Shown: piece after piece, positions 12,101-20,441 of the stretch | Position numbering within the stretch: the stretch's first letter is position 1 | Layout of the letters: the number at the start of each line of letters is the position of its first letter | Assembly (NCBI GenBank): GCA_023627715.1 | Contig: JAMAHW010000002.1 | Span: 372,001 to 436,000 of the forward strand | Length of the DNA stretch: 64,000 nucleotides | Source: Periconia sp. R9002 | Lineage: Eukaryota; Ascomycota; Dothideomycetes; Pleosporales; Periconiaceae | Direction: 5' to 3' | The notes under the pieces: model-generated | Databases searched by the model: none | What the model was told of the DNA's origin: nothing | Seen by the model: the letters and a program-made list of their open reading frames with translations, nothing else | Translations under genes and position numbers: made by a program

Positions 12101-12339
12101 CATCCGCAGTGCCGAAGAAGATACTTTCTGAGCCAGAGACGACCGAGGTGACGTTGCCGGTCTCGGAAAGGAATGCGCTTTCGTCGGCGGGGAGCTTTAC
12201 TTCCGAGACATCGAAAAATTTGAATTGCCACTGAAATATTGGATATATATTAGCCTCCAGCGAACGGTAGAAGCACGTGCAGCAGGTGGAATGGATGGTG
12301 AGGAAGAGGGTATATTGTATGTACCGGAGTGACTGCCAT
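9186..12339 (-). CDS. vps11: Vacuolar protein sorting protein Vps11/Pep5, RING subunit of HOPS/CORVET
   Basis: Four exons (12339-12325, 12230-11229, 11175-10942, 10892-9186), all junctions phase 0, about 985 aa, usual for fungal Vps11. Exon 1 encodes only five residues (MAVTP) and joins WQFKFFDV, the conserved Vps11 N-terminus. A beta-propeller-like half is followed by an alpha-solenoid with clathrin-type repeats and a C-terminal RING-H2 (residues about 880-926: CRVC, then CNHSFHQRC, then CPLC). Vps11 is a core subunit of the HOPS and CORVET tethers on vacuoles and endosomes and acts in fusion. The intron 2 donor GTTCGA is weak, but the frame and conserved DGK/IFRYHEKP junction support it. 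It shares a promoter region with YRA1. Confidence 0.95.
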
Positions 12340-12956
12340 GATGAAAGGGAGTTTGATACTGTTACCAGTCCATCACCGCAGCAAAATCATTCATACATGT
12401 GTACGGGTGAAACAAAGTTAGTAGTATGCTTGCTTCCTGGTGTAATTGTACAGACAGCTGTCGACCATTCCAGAGCGATGATGCTATGGGCAGGGAAGCT
12501 GTTATGCCAAGATCTGTTGCTGAGTCAGCGACCGTGCTGCGCCTTCCGGCTCTCCCTTTCGCGTGCATTCTGCCTTCCCTCCATCACCATCACCACACTC
12601 TCTTCTACCCTCCATCTCACTCAACCCACCCTGCCCCACAACCTTTCATCGGTTCATTGCTCAAACTGAAACTACGCGCTTGATCTCCAGCAAAAGCTCC
12701 CTTTGCTGTACCCAGGCCACACTTCGCGACACGCCTACAATAACAGCGCGTCCACCGCCCCCAACAATACTCTCACTCCTTCCGGCGCGACAAAGCCATC
12801 AGCGTATCCAGCACCGCAGTCCGGAATCGCCTGTTGGCCGTCTTCTGTTGACTTATATCCGCTCACCAGCATCACAACCCCAACTCAACCACTCTGCCTC
12901 ACTCACCCGCCACTTCGCGACCCACGTCAACGTCATCAACAAACAACACCATCAAC
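12340..12956. promoter_or_regulatory. Bidirectional promoter region of VPS11 and YRA1
   Basis: 617 bp between the two divergent start codons. The YRA1 side (about 12560-12950) is strongly pyrimidine- and C-rich on the plus strand, like the 5' leaders of highly expressed fungal genes, and ends in CAACACCATCAAC just before the ATG. No clear TATA box was seen. Confidence 0.55.
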
Positions 12957-14511
12957 ATGTCCACCAACACCGAGAACAAGCTCAACACGTCGCTCGATGA
13001 CATCCTCAAGACCGAGCGCGCTGGACGCCGCGGACGTGGTGGTCGCCGTTCCAATGCCGGCCGTCGCTCTACTGGAGCTGCACCTGTTGGCGGAGTCTCT
13101 AAGCCCACCAAGCAGACGAAGCAACCCGTGAAGACCGCACCTGCTGTCCCCACTGGCCCTGCCGGAGGCGACCACAAGATCATGATCTCCAACCTAGTAA
13201 GCCTGCCCTCGCTCGCACGATCCGCTCGAACCACGCTCACCCGTTACCCAGCCTCAAGATGTAGATGAGAATCAACTCAAGGTATGTAAGACCTTTATAG
13301 GTCTTTGAGCCTGCTTTTTATCGAAATTTGCGAGCAAACGCGAGTCCGCCGACGTTGAGCACCGGGGCTCAATCTGAAGCGCGGGGTCGTCAATGTCATG
13401 CAATCAAGTCTTACTGAGATTCGTGCTGGGCAACCACGAGGAGTATAGTATCTTGTATCATGCGACACCCCAAAAGCCGCAGCGACGATTGTCAGAAGTT
13501 CCATGTCCAAATCGTAGGTCCCCAGACTGGTCTATACGCCAATACTCACCGTATTGATGCAGCACATAGCAGAGAAGGGCTAGCATCGTTCCTACAGCTG
13601 AAAAGAGTCGCCACCAACCTGTCTTGCAATGAGGGTCAGATGCCAAACAATGAGTGGGCAGAGGCATCAATATGCATGCAGGCATCAGAGCTCGTGTTGA
13701 CAACACAGATGCTCCCCTCGCAGACATGGCGCACTCTACGCTGGAGCCGTCTTAAAGTCTACCCTATCCTATGAAAGCCCGCTGCCAGGCCCTGAACATG
13801 GACTCTGCATTCCGAGTAGCTTCTTCCCACGATCCTGGATCCTGGATCCGACGATTACCGCATCCCACCGTGTCCGGACTCGCTCATCTTGCTTTTAGTT
13901 TTGCTTGATATCATTCCCCGAAGCCCACTAATATACGCCTTGTAGGAATACTTCTCCACTGCCGTGCAGGTCGGTCGACCCAAGAAGGTTGTGGTTCAAT
14001 ATGGAGCGAATGGCCGTAGTTTAGGCACTGCCACCGTTACCTTTGTCCGCCAGGACCAGGCCGCCAAAGCCACCACCGCCCTACAGGGTGTCAAGATCGA
14101 TTCCCGCCCCATCCGCGTCGAGATGGTAGTCAACGCCGCCAACGTGCTTGCCACTACCCGTGCCAACAGTCTTGCAGAGCGCGTCACGTAAGTTCATCTA
14201 CCTCTACCGCGTATCTCTGCATCGCGCTAACTGAATGTACCAGCCAACCTAAGAAGGACAAGCCTAAGCCGGCTACCGAAACGAAGGCTGCCCCCGCTGG
14301 TGGCCGTACCGCTCGCGGTCGTGCTGGCCGTGCTGGTCGCGGCGGCCGCGGAGGTCGTGAGCGCACCAAGAAGAAGACCCACGAGGAATTGGACGCTGAG
14401 ATGGCGGACTACTTCCCCGCCGGAGAAGGCAGCAACGATGCGGCGGTCAATGGTGGTGCTGTTCAGGCTGCTGCTGGTGGCGATACGAACATGGACGACG
14501 AGATGCTCTGA
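12957..14511 (+). CDS. yra1: mRNA export adaptor Yra1/ALY-REF
   Basis: Four exons (12957-13196, 13252-13281, 13946-14187, 14244-14511), 259 aa. The N-terminal LNTSLDDIL motif is the conserved UAP56/Sub2-binding element, followed by an Arg/Gly-rich segment. The single RRM runs from KIMISNL in exon 1 through a 30 nt microexon (PQDVDENQLK) into exon 3. The C-terminal part is RG-rich and ends with a second conserved box (KKTHEELDAEMADYF). ALY/Yra1 joins TREX and hands mRNA to the export receptor Mex67. The second intron (13282-13945, 664 bp, GTATGT..TAG, CTAAT-type branch near the 3' end) is about ten times the usual intron length in this window. That recalls the long intron used for autoregulation in budding-yeast YRA1. 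Confidence 0.93.
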
Positions 14512-16258
14512 TTTGGTTTACAACTCGAGACCGGGTCATGTCAGCGACCAAATTCCTTCACTTCTTTTTTCTTTCTTTCGTTTGTTGCCGGGCGACACAA
14601 TCAAGGCCTTCAGAATGATTTAATGCGACTTTGCTCCTTGTTGGATCCTCGTGGCGAGGAACACATTTTCAGCAAGTACAGCGATTTGGCAACAGTAAGG
14701 ACCATTCCTCTTGTACAGTATTAGGTGACACCGAGCTCTTGAACTTCAGGAGCTTCCCTCGGAATGCGGATAGATAATAAAATCAATCACAGATAATGAC
14801 GGCTCTCTTCGCCCTTCTAGCTTGCATGTATTTTGCCACAATCTTTTATCCCTACCGTTGTAGTCGCCAGCAAACCGCGCTGGCCGCTATTTTGAATGAA
14901 GCTTGTAATAGCAAAGCTTACCACGACAGTCCAGGGCCCCGCCCGCAAAGTGGATCGACTAAGATAGGCTACGCAAGAGTCCGCCAGAGTTGGGCTTGCG
15001 GCACCACATGGCAGACACACAACCAATGGGCCGAAACAGGGTGCACTTGAGTTCTCCACAGCTCCGTATAGGTATTTCCCTTGGTGCGGTATCACGCCAC
15101 GAGTGGGCGATGGATTTGAAGCTTTCCCCGCAAGGTTCTAAAAACAGTCGTCGCCGATAACCAGAGAAGGATCAAGGAGATTTTACGTTGGCCAATGGAA
15201 AGGTCATCCGATATTTTGCTGAAAGCTTACTGTGGCACTGGAGAAGACGGTCGAAAGGGCAGATGAGAGACTAAGTGGTAGCGTACGTGGGAAAGACCAG
15301 GGGAGGACCCCACCAAACAAGGGCTACATGATCGGAGAGCAGACCGTGTCGCAGGCCGGCTCCACTGTTGGCGGGGTAAGGGATAGGACGTGAATGTGGT
15401 CACAGCTGGTGTACAGATGTTGCTACATCTTACAAAGCAGGCGTATCAACGGCCAAAGGGGGGGTTTACGGTGCCCTGCCCTCGCTCGAAAGGAAGCCGA
15501 AAAATGTGGGAGATGGGATCTCGTCTATGCCTATTTGAGCTGCATCAGCAACGGGTGTGCAAGGGCTTGATGCTGAAGTCAGTCATGGCTTCGGTCTATG
15601 TGTTAGAGAAAGACTAGGTATTCTGGACAAGGCGGCGACTATTTTGTCGGGGGAAATGCAGGCTGGGCATGGGACATGATTTGCAACGGCGGCGATGGCT
15701 CGGAATTGATTTCGGTGGACCAGCGGTAGGCAGAAAATATAGTATGGCATTTTTTTTCTCACATCCCCAATGGCGAAGGGCCAAGTGCACCCACGCCTCA
15801 TGATGCTGGTGAGGATGGAGCGGAGATGGACACCGCTACAGGGGAGAGAAGTGGGCGGGGGAGGGGAGGGGTTCGACTAGTGAGGGGGCATACGCTCTCG
15901 ACGCTTGCCTCCGCCACTCTCTCCTCAACCACGACACACGATAGGCTCCGCACCCACACCCTGCGGCGACATTGTACGCTGCATCTCCCAATGGCCGAGG
16001 CTAGCTTTTGCTGTCTCCATGGATCTAGCAGCCTCTTGGAGCACTTTCGGCTCAAGACTGCCCCGTCCATGGACCACGGATGCTGTCATTGACACCCCTC
16101 CACGGCTTCCCCCCTCCCCTTAGCCATGACTAAACATCAAGTGACGCCATCTACTTAAGTAGGCCTTGCCCGCCCCTCACTTCGGTCGTTGCTAGTTGAA
16201 TTTGCCTCACTCTCCCTTCTCAATTTTATCACATACTATATACAGACTTGACATCAAC
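14512..16258. other. Intergenic; aldehyde dehydrogenase promoter at the right end
   Basis: No gene recognised in 1.7 kb. The right part (15830-16190) contains several CCCCT/AGGGG pentamers, the core of the stress-response element used by Msn2/Msn4-type factors, and a CT-rich leader before 16259. A role of these sites is inference. Confidence 0.4.
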
Positions 16259-17874
16259 ATGGGTGACCTCTCCATCAAGCTTAAAACTCCCCACTCGGGC
16301 GAGTATGAACAGCCCACCGGCCTGTAAGTCACATTGTAGACATCACGCATTGTGAATCATCCGTCCATCCTGCTCACCCAACGCTCAGCTTCATCAACAA
16401 TGAATTCGTTAAAGGCGTAGACGGAAAGACGTTCGAAGTCATCAACCCCACCGACGAGTCGGTCATTTGCTCCGTCCACGAGGCAACCGAGAAGGATGTC
16501 GACATTGCCGTCAGTGCCGCGAGGAAAGCGTTCGAAGGGACATGGAGGAAGACGACACCCAACGAACGTGGCAGGCTTCTTTCCAAGCTTGCCGACTTGT
16601 TCGATGAAAACACAGATCTCCTCGCCGCTGTCGAGGCACTAGACAATGGAAAATCGGTCGGTATGGCCAAGGTCGACATTGCCAATTCCTCCGGCTGCTT
16701 AAGGTACTATGGCGGCTGGGCCGACAAGATCGAGGGTAAGGTTATCGAGACCACGCCCGATACCTTCAACTACACCAGGAAGGAGCCTGTATGTGCTGCT
16801 CGCCCACAGTAGACATGTGCAATACGCTAACCTGATAATCAGATTGGCGTCTGCGGCCAAATCATTCCCTGGAACTTCCCTCTGCTTATGTGGTCATGGA
16901 AGATTGGCCCCGCCATTGCGGCTGGTAACACGGTGGTTCTCAAGAGTGCCGAACAGACTCCTCTCAGTGCCCTCGTAGCAGCAACCCTCGTCAAGAAGGC
17001 AGGTTTCCCTCCTGGTGTCATCAACATCATTTCTGGATTCGGAAAGGTAGCCGGTGCCGCCATCTCGTCGCACATGGACATTGACAAGGTTGCCTTCACT
17101 GGTTCCACCCTTGTTGGCCGACAGATCATGAAGGCCGCAGCCGGCTCCAACCTGAAGAAGGTTACCCTCGAGCTCGGTGGCAAGAGCCCCAACATTGTGT
17201 TCGAGGATGCCGACATTGATAACGCAATCTCCTGGGTCAACTTTGGTATCTACTTTAACCATGGACAGTGCTGCTGTGCAGGTTCCCGTGTTTACGTGCA
17301 GGATACCATCTACGACAAATTTATCCAGCGCTTCAAGGAACGGGCTGCCCAGAACAAGGTCGGCGACCCATTTGAGGCCGATACCTTCCAAGGTCCGCAG
17401 GTATCCCAATTGCAGTTTGACCGTATCATGAGCTACATTGAGGAGGGCAAGAAGGCAGGTGCGACGGTGGAGACGGGTGGTAAGCGCATCGGCGACAAGG
17501 GCTTCTTCATCGAGCCAACCATCTTCTCCAACGTGACAGAGGACATGAAGATTGTACAAGAGGAGATTTTCGGCCCTGTCTGCACCATCTCCAAGTTCTC
17601 GACCAAGGAGGATGCTCTCAAGCTCGCACACAACACCACATACGGCCTCGCAGCTGCCGTGCACACAAGCAATCTCAACACAGCGCTCGAGATCGCCAAC
17701 GAGCTCCGAGCCGGAACCGTCTGGGTCAACCAGTACAATATGCTCCATTGGCAGCTTCCGTTTGGAGGTTTCCACGAATCTGGAGTAGGTCGTGAGCTGG
17801 GCGAGGCGGCGCTGGACAACTATACACAGGTCAAGACTGTATCGATCCGTTTGGGCGATGCGTTGTTCGGTTAA
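16259..17874 (+). CDS. NAD(P)-dependent aldehyde dehydrogenase (AldA/ALD5 type)
   Basis: Three exons (16259-16323, 16389-16788, 16843-17874) with GTAAGT..CAG and GTATGT..CAG introns, 498 aa, the family length. Active-site features: Asn166 in PWNFP (oxyanion), Glu265 in LELGGKS (general base) and GQCCCAGSR with the middle Cys299 as nucleophile. The reaction is aldehyde plus NAD(P)+ to carboxylate. The close match to the fungal AldA class suggests acetaldehyde oxidation to acetate in ethanol and amino-acid catabolism. The start ATG follows a CT-rich leader and the motif TCAACATGG. No mitochondrial presequence is obvious, so a cytosolic enzyme is favoured. Confidence 0.95.
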
Positions 17875-18000
17875 GGGGTGGAATCAAAAATTGTGAGCTG
17901 GGTTGACCATGATCGAATTTCTTTTCTGCTGTTACGATGTGTTATGTAGTGTCACGATAAATGAATGAATACCATTGATACACATAATGATAATGTGGTT

Positions 18001-18101
18001 GTGGTCGTAAGAAGGTATTCTGGGGGTGACCGGGTCGGATCGTGGTCCCACGTGGGGAAAGTAGGGCGGCGCGCTAGTGCTGCATTGGGACTAAGCAGAA
18101 C
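18001..18101 (+). repeat. Direct repeat, left copy
   Basis: About 100 bp just after the aldehyde dehydrogenase. It matches 20095-20180 in the same orientation (shared core GTGGTCCCACGTGGGGAAAG, then CGCGCTAGTGCTGCATT and CTAAGCAGAAC), with an extra 15 bp or so near its start. The two copies bracket a 2 kb block of degraded coding and repeat material. Confidence 0.8.
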
Positions 18102-18311
18102 CCTTCCCCGCCTATGAATCTCACTGATAGGAAACAGAAACTTGAGTTACACAGAGAATTGGCTGGATCGACAGCGCAACGACGTCGCATTGCCGTGTCT
18201 GTATTCTCCAGGTTATTTGGATCAGCCTTGCTACGCTCACAACTGATACTAGGCATCTGTTGAAATGAAATGCCCTCTTCAAGTTGCAATGGCACTTGCT
18301 TGAGTCGTGCG

Positions 18312-18438
18312 TTAAACTCGTGCTCCAGATACAGAGTCGTTTGTTGTCAAGACACCACGTGGCGTGGTGTATTGAAACATTCATCACTCATTGTATCACC
18401 CCTGGTTGCGTTAAGCTGACTTTGTACCCACGATATAG
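18312..18438 (+). mobile_element. Introner-like element, copy A
   Basis: 127 bp, TTAAACTC to GATATAG, with a 6 bp longer body than the standard 121 bp copies (3 bp is an extra GTG after the first eight bases). Flanks are GTGCG on the left and GTGCT on the right, a near-perfect 5 bp target duplication. It keeps the sub-terminal TACAGAGTC/GACTTTGTACC pair, the palindrome ACACCACGTGGCGTGGTGT, an AGCTGAC branch-like site and the terminal AG. It lies at the 5' edge of the zinc-finger remnant starting at 18439. Confidence 0.85.
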
Positions 18439-18985
18439 GTGCTATTCACCGCAGTGGCCATCACGCTCAAGCAGGTCCCGGGGCTCAATTGCACTTCGTC
18501 TTTGAAGCAAGGGGTCAGGTTCAAAGGCTGTATCCCGTCTTGTTCCAATTGCGCGTACAACTTCCGCCCCGGCGAAGTCCATTTCTGGCGACAAGGTTTC
18601 CCACATACTCAGAGCCTTTTGCAGACGTTGCTACCGCTACAGCCAAGAACATCCTGGAGAGAATTGACCTCAGCGAGGCAAAGTTTCTGGAATGTGGCTC
18701 TGTCAAAATTGCCAATTTTATGAGACAGCACATAAACAATCGGCCAATAGCGCCGAAAGAGCTGCACACCTTCTGAAGAAAAAGGAACAGGCTGACGCAA
18801 AACCCGAAGACGGTATATGTGAAGCCATTCACTGCAACGCCGAACATGGCAAACGAGGGTCGATCTCCAGACTTTTCTTCTGCAATTCATGCATTGGGTA
18901 CGAGTATACTCGCAAGCGTTCGATCAACAACAGTGAGGGTATCGAATGGCAATTGCAGCGAAACGAGAAAAGGCGTGCTAAATAA
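18439..18985 (+). pseudogene. Zinc-finger (GATA-like C-x2-C) protein remnant
   Basis: Two frames of this stretch hold paired cysteine motifs. The first has CSNC, about 100 bp upstream of WLCQNCQFYETAHKQS. The second, FFCNSCIGYEYTRKRS, resembles the first (C-x2-C-x2-YE-x3-K/R) and is preceded by CEAIHC. That is the layout of two GATA-like fingers, but spacing differs from canonical GATA and no continuous model could be built: the frame changes near 18596-18675, where GT..CAG bounds could form an intron. It may be a small gene with an unresolved start or a decaying copy. No function is assigned. Confidence 0.4.
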
Positions 18986-18992
18986 GCTCCGC

Positions 18993-19125
18993 CATTGATT
19001 ATGTTCTCTGGTTTCCTCCCATACTCCCCATTGATACATTTCTCTGGCCGGTGATTCATTTCACTGGTCATTGATCTATTTCTCTGGTTTTTTCCAGCAC
19101 CCACCATTCATCCATTTCTCTGGCC
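18993..19125 (+). repeat. Minisatellite, CATTTCTCTGG unit, copy 1
   Basis: Degenerate tandem array of the motif CATTGATTCATTTCTCTGG separated by short C-rich spacers, about four units. The same unit recurs at 36560-36722, also downstream of a Cys-rich zinc-finger-like reading frame. Confidence 0.75.
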
Positions 19126-19409
19126 TGCTGTTGATTCAAGTCTTCAGCTTGTATTGTCCATTGGTTGAGCTTCCTGGACTTTACAATTGAGTTAGCACCT
19201 AATGCAGTCTTTCGCTGGCGCACCTGTCATACATGATCCCATCTCTTTTCTTTGTCGACGTGAGGCTCATTTTCCAAGTAGACGGGACGTTATTGTCATT
19301 CTCTCCTGAATTCAGCAGAGGACTCTTCTTGCATTGCTCATCGATTGAGCAGTCAAACATATTTTTCCGCGTCATTGGAGCCTGATCACAAACAGGCTAA
19401 CTTGAGAAT

Positions 19410-19764
19410 AGTTCGACTCCGCCAGCAGAGAAGGATCTGAATCTACCTCTGATACGAATGTTGACGTCGCCGAGGTGTTGACTAATGGAGCAGCAAACGA
19501 AGACGTTTACACGACTGCCGACACAGATGTCTCAGCACAGAAAGATCAGCATCTACCTCCGATACGAATGCTGACGTCGCCGATGCGTTGACTAATGGAT
19601 CAGCAAACGAAGACGTTTACACGACTACCGACACAGATCTCGCAGCACAGGACGTTGTAGACGCCGTATCCGACAGTGTCCCCTCAGCGTAGTTCTACGA
19701 GGGCGATGTCCCCTTAGCGTGGTTTTACGAGGGCGATAACGAAAGCGACTTCGACAACGAATAG
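19410..19764 (+). pseudogene. Degraded acidic coding remnant with a 110 bp tandem duplication
   Basis: Codon-like sequence reading Thr/Asp/Asn-rich peptide (TSDTNVDVAEVLTNGAANED). It is repeated once with a 110 bp period (about 19430-19540 and 19541-19650), which is not a multiple of three, so the second unit is out of frame with the first. A further short repeat (FYEGD twice) is interrupted by an in-frame TAG near 19691, and the frame ends at 19764. The parent gene is not recognised. It may belong with the zinc-finger remnant upstream. Confidence 0.45.
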
Positions 19765-19948
19765 TCTACTTTCGTCACAGAAGAACGAATAGACTTTTGG
19801 ATAATCCGTTGGTTAGTGGTGGAAGTTGGGTGGTTGATGAATGCAGAAAAGTGGTGTTTTCAAAAACCCAAAACTATGATCGTGGTTACATCTCCTCTTG
19901 GATTAATTCTTGGGTTAGCACTTCACCGTAGACCTAAATTAATAGTAA

Positions 19949-20089
19949 CAGGGGCTCGTTTCGCAGGTCTCAATAGCGTTATCCATAAATCAGATAACTA
20001 TAAGACATACTACGTAGGTCGTGCAGCTTCTAATTCGTAGAACCTATTAGACCTCCTAATATATAATTTCCTGGCGTGGCACCCCTCTG
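19949..20089. mobile_element. Degraded MITE related to 42280-42445
   Basis: The right half aligns well with the intact element at 42280-42445: shared inner blocks CAGATAACTAT, GACATACTA and GCTTCTAATT, and a terminal CTGGCGTGGCACCCCTCTG followed by TA. The left terminal repeat is badly eroded (CAGGGGCTCG..), so the left boundary is approximate. Confidence 0.6.
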
Positions 20090-20094
20090 TAGTT

Positions 20095-20180
20095 GCGGTC
20101 GTAAGAAGGTATCGGATCGAGTGGTCCCACGTGGGGAAAGTAGGACGTCGCGCTAGTGCTGCATTTGGTCTAAGCAGAAC
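20095..20180 (+). repeat. Direct repeat, right copy
   Basis: Partner of 18001-18101; see that entry. It starts directly after the right end of the degraded MITE and lies about 260 bp upstream of the DDHD gene start. Confidence 0.8.
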
Positions 20181-20441
20181 GGTTGCGTCAGAGGCCCGTG
20201 TGTCTCTTCATCTGATGGGCCTACAGGCAGACAACTTTCCTCAACATCAGTACATTCCCAACTACCTACACTTTTAGTCTTCAGGCTACATATTGCTGTG
20301 CGCGCCCAAAAAGAAACACGCTTACTTCCGCTATGACTCCACGTGTTTCTGACTTTCCAAGTATTGTTGTTGCGCTAATATGAAGTACGCCGCTGGCTGC
20401 TTCCATCAGAACGACTCTAACTTTCATTACCACCACCACAT

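Noticed and set aside
16894..17775. 293 aa open frame antisense to the aldehyde dehydrogenase
   Set aside because: Antisense shadow of a conserved coding region.
19816..20040. 74 aa open frame
   Set aside because: Runs into the degraded MITE; no protein-like conservation visible.
18001..20180. Direct repeats read as LTRs of a retrotransposon
   Set aside because: No gag/pol motifs, primer-binding site or TG..CA ends; repeats under 105 bp.
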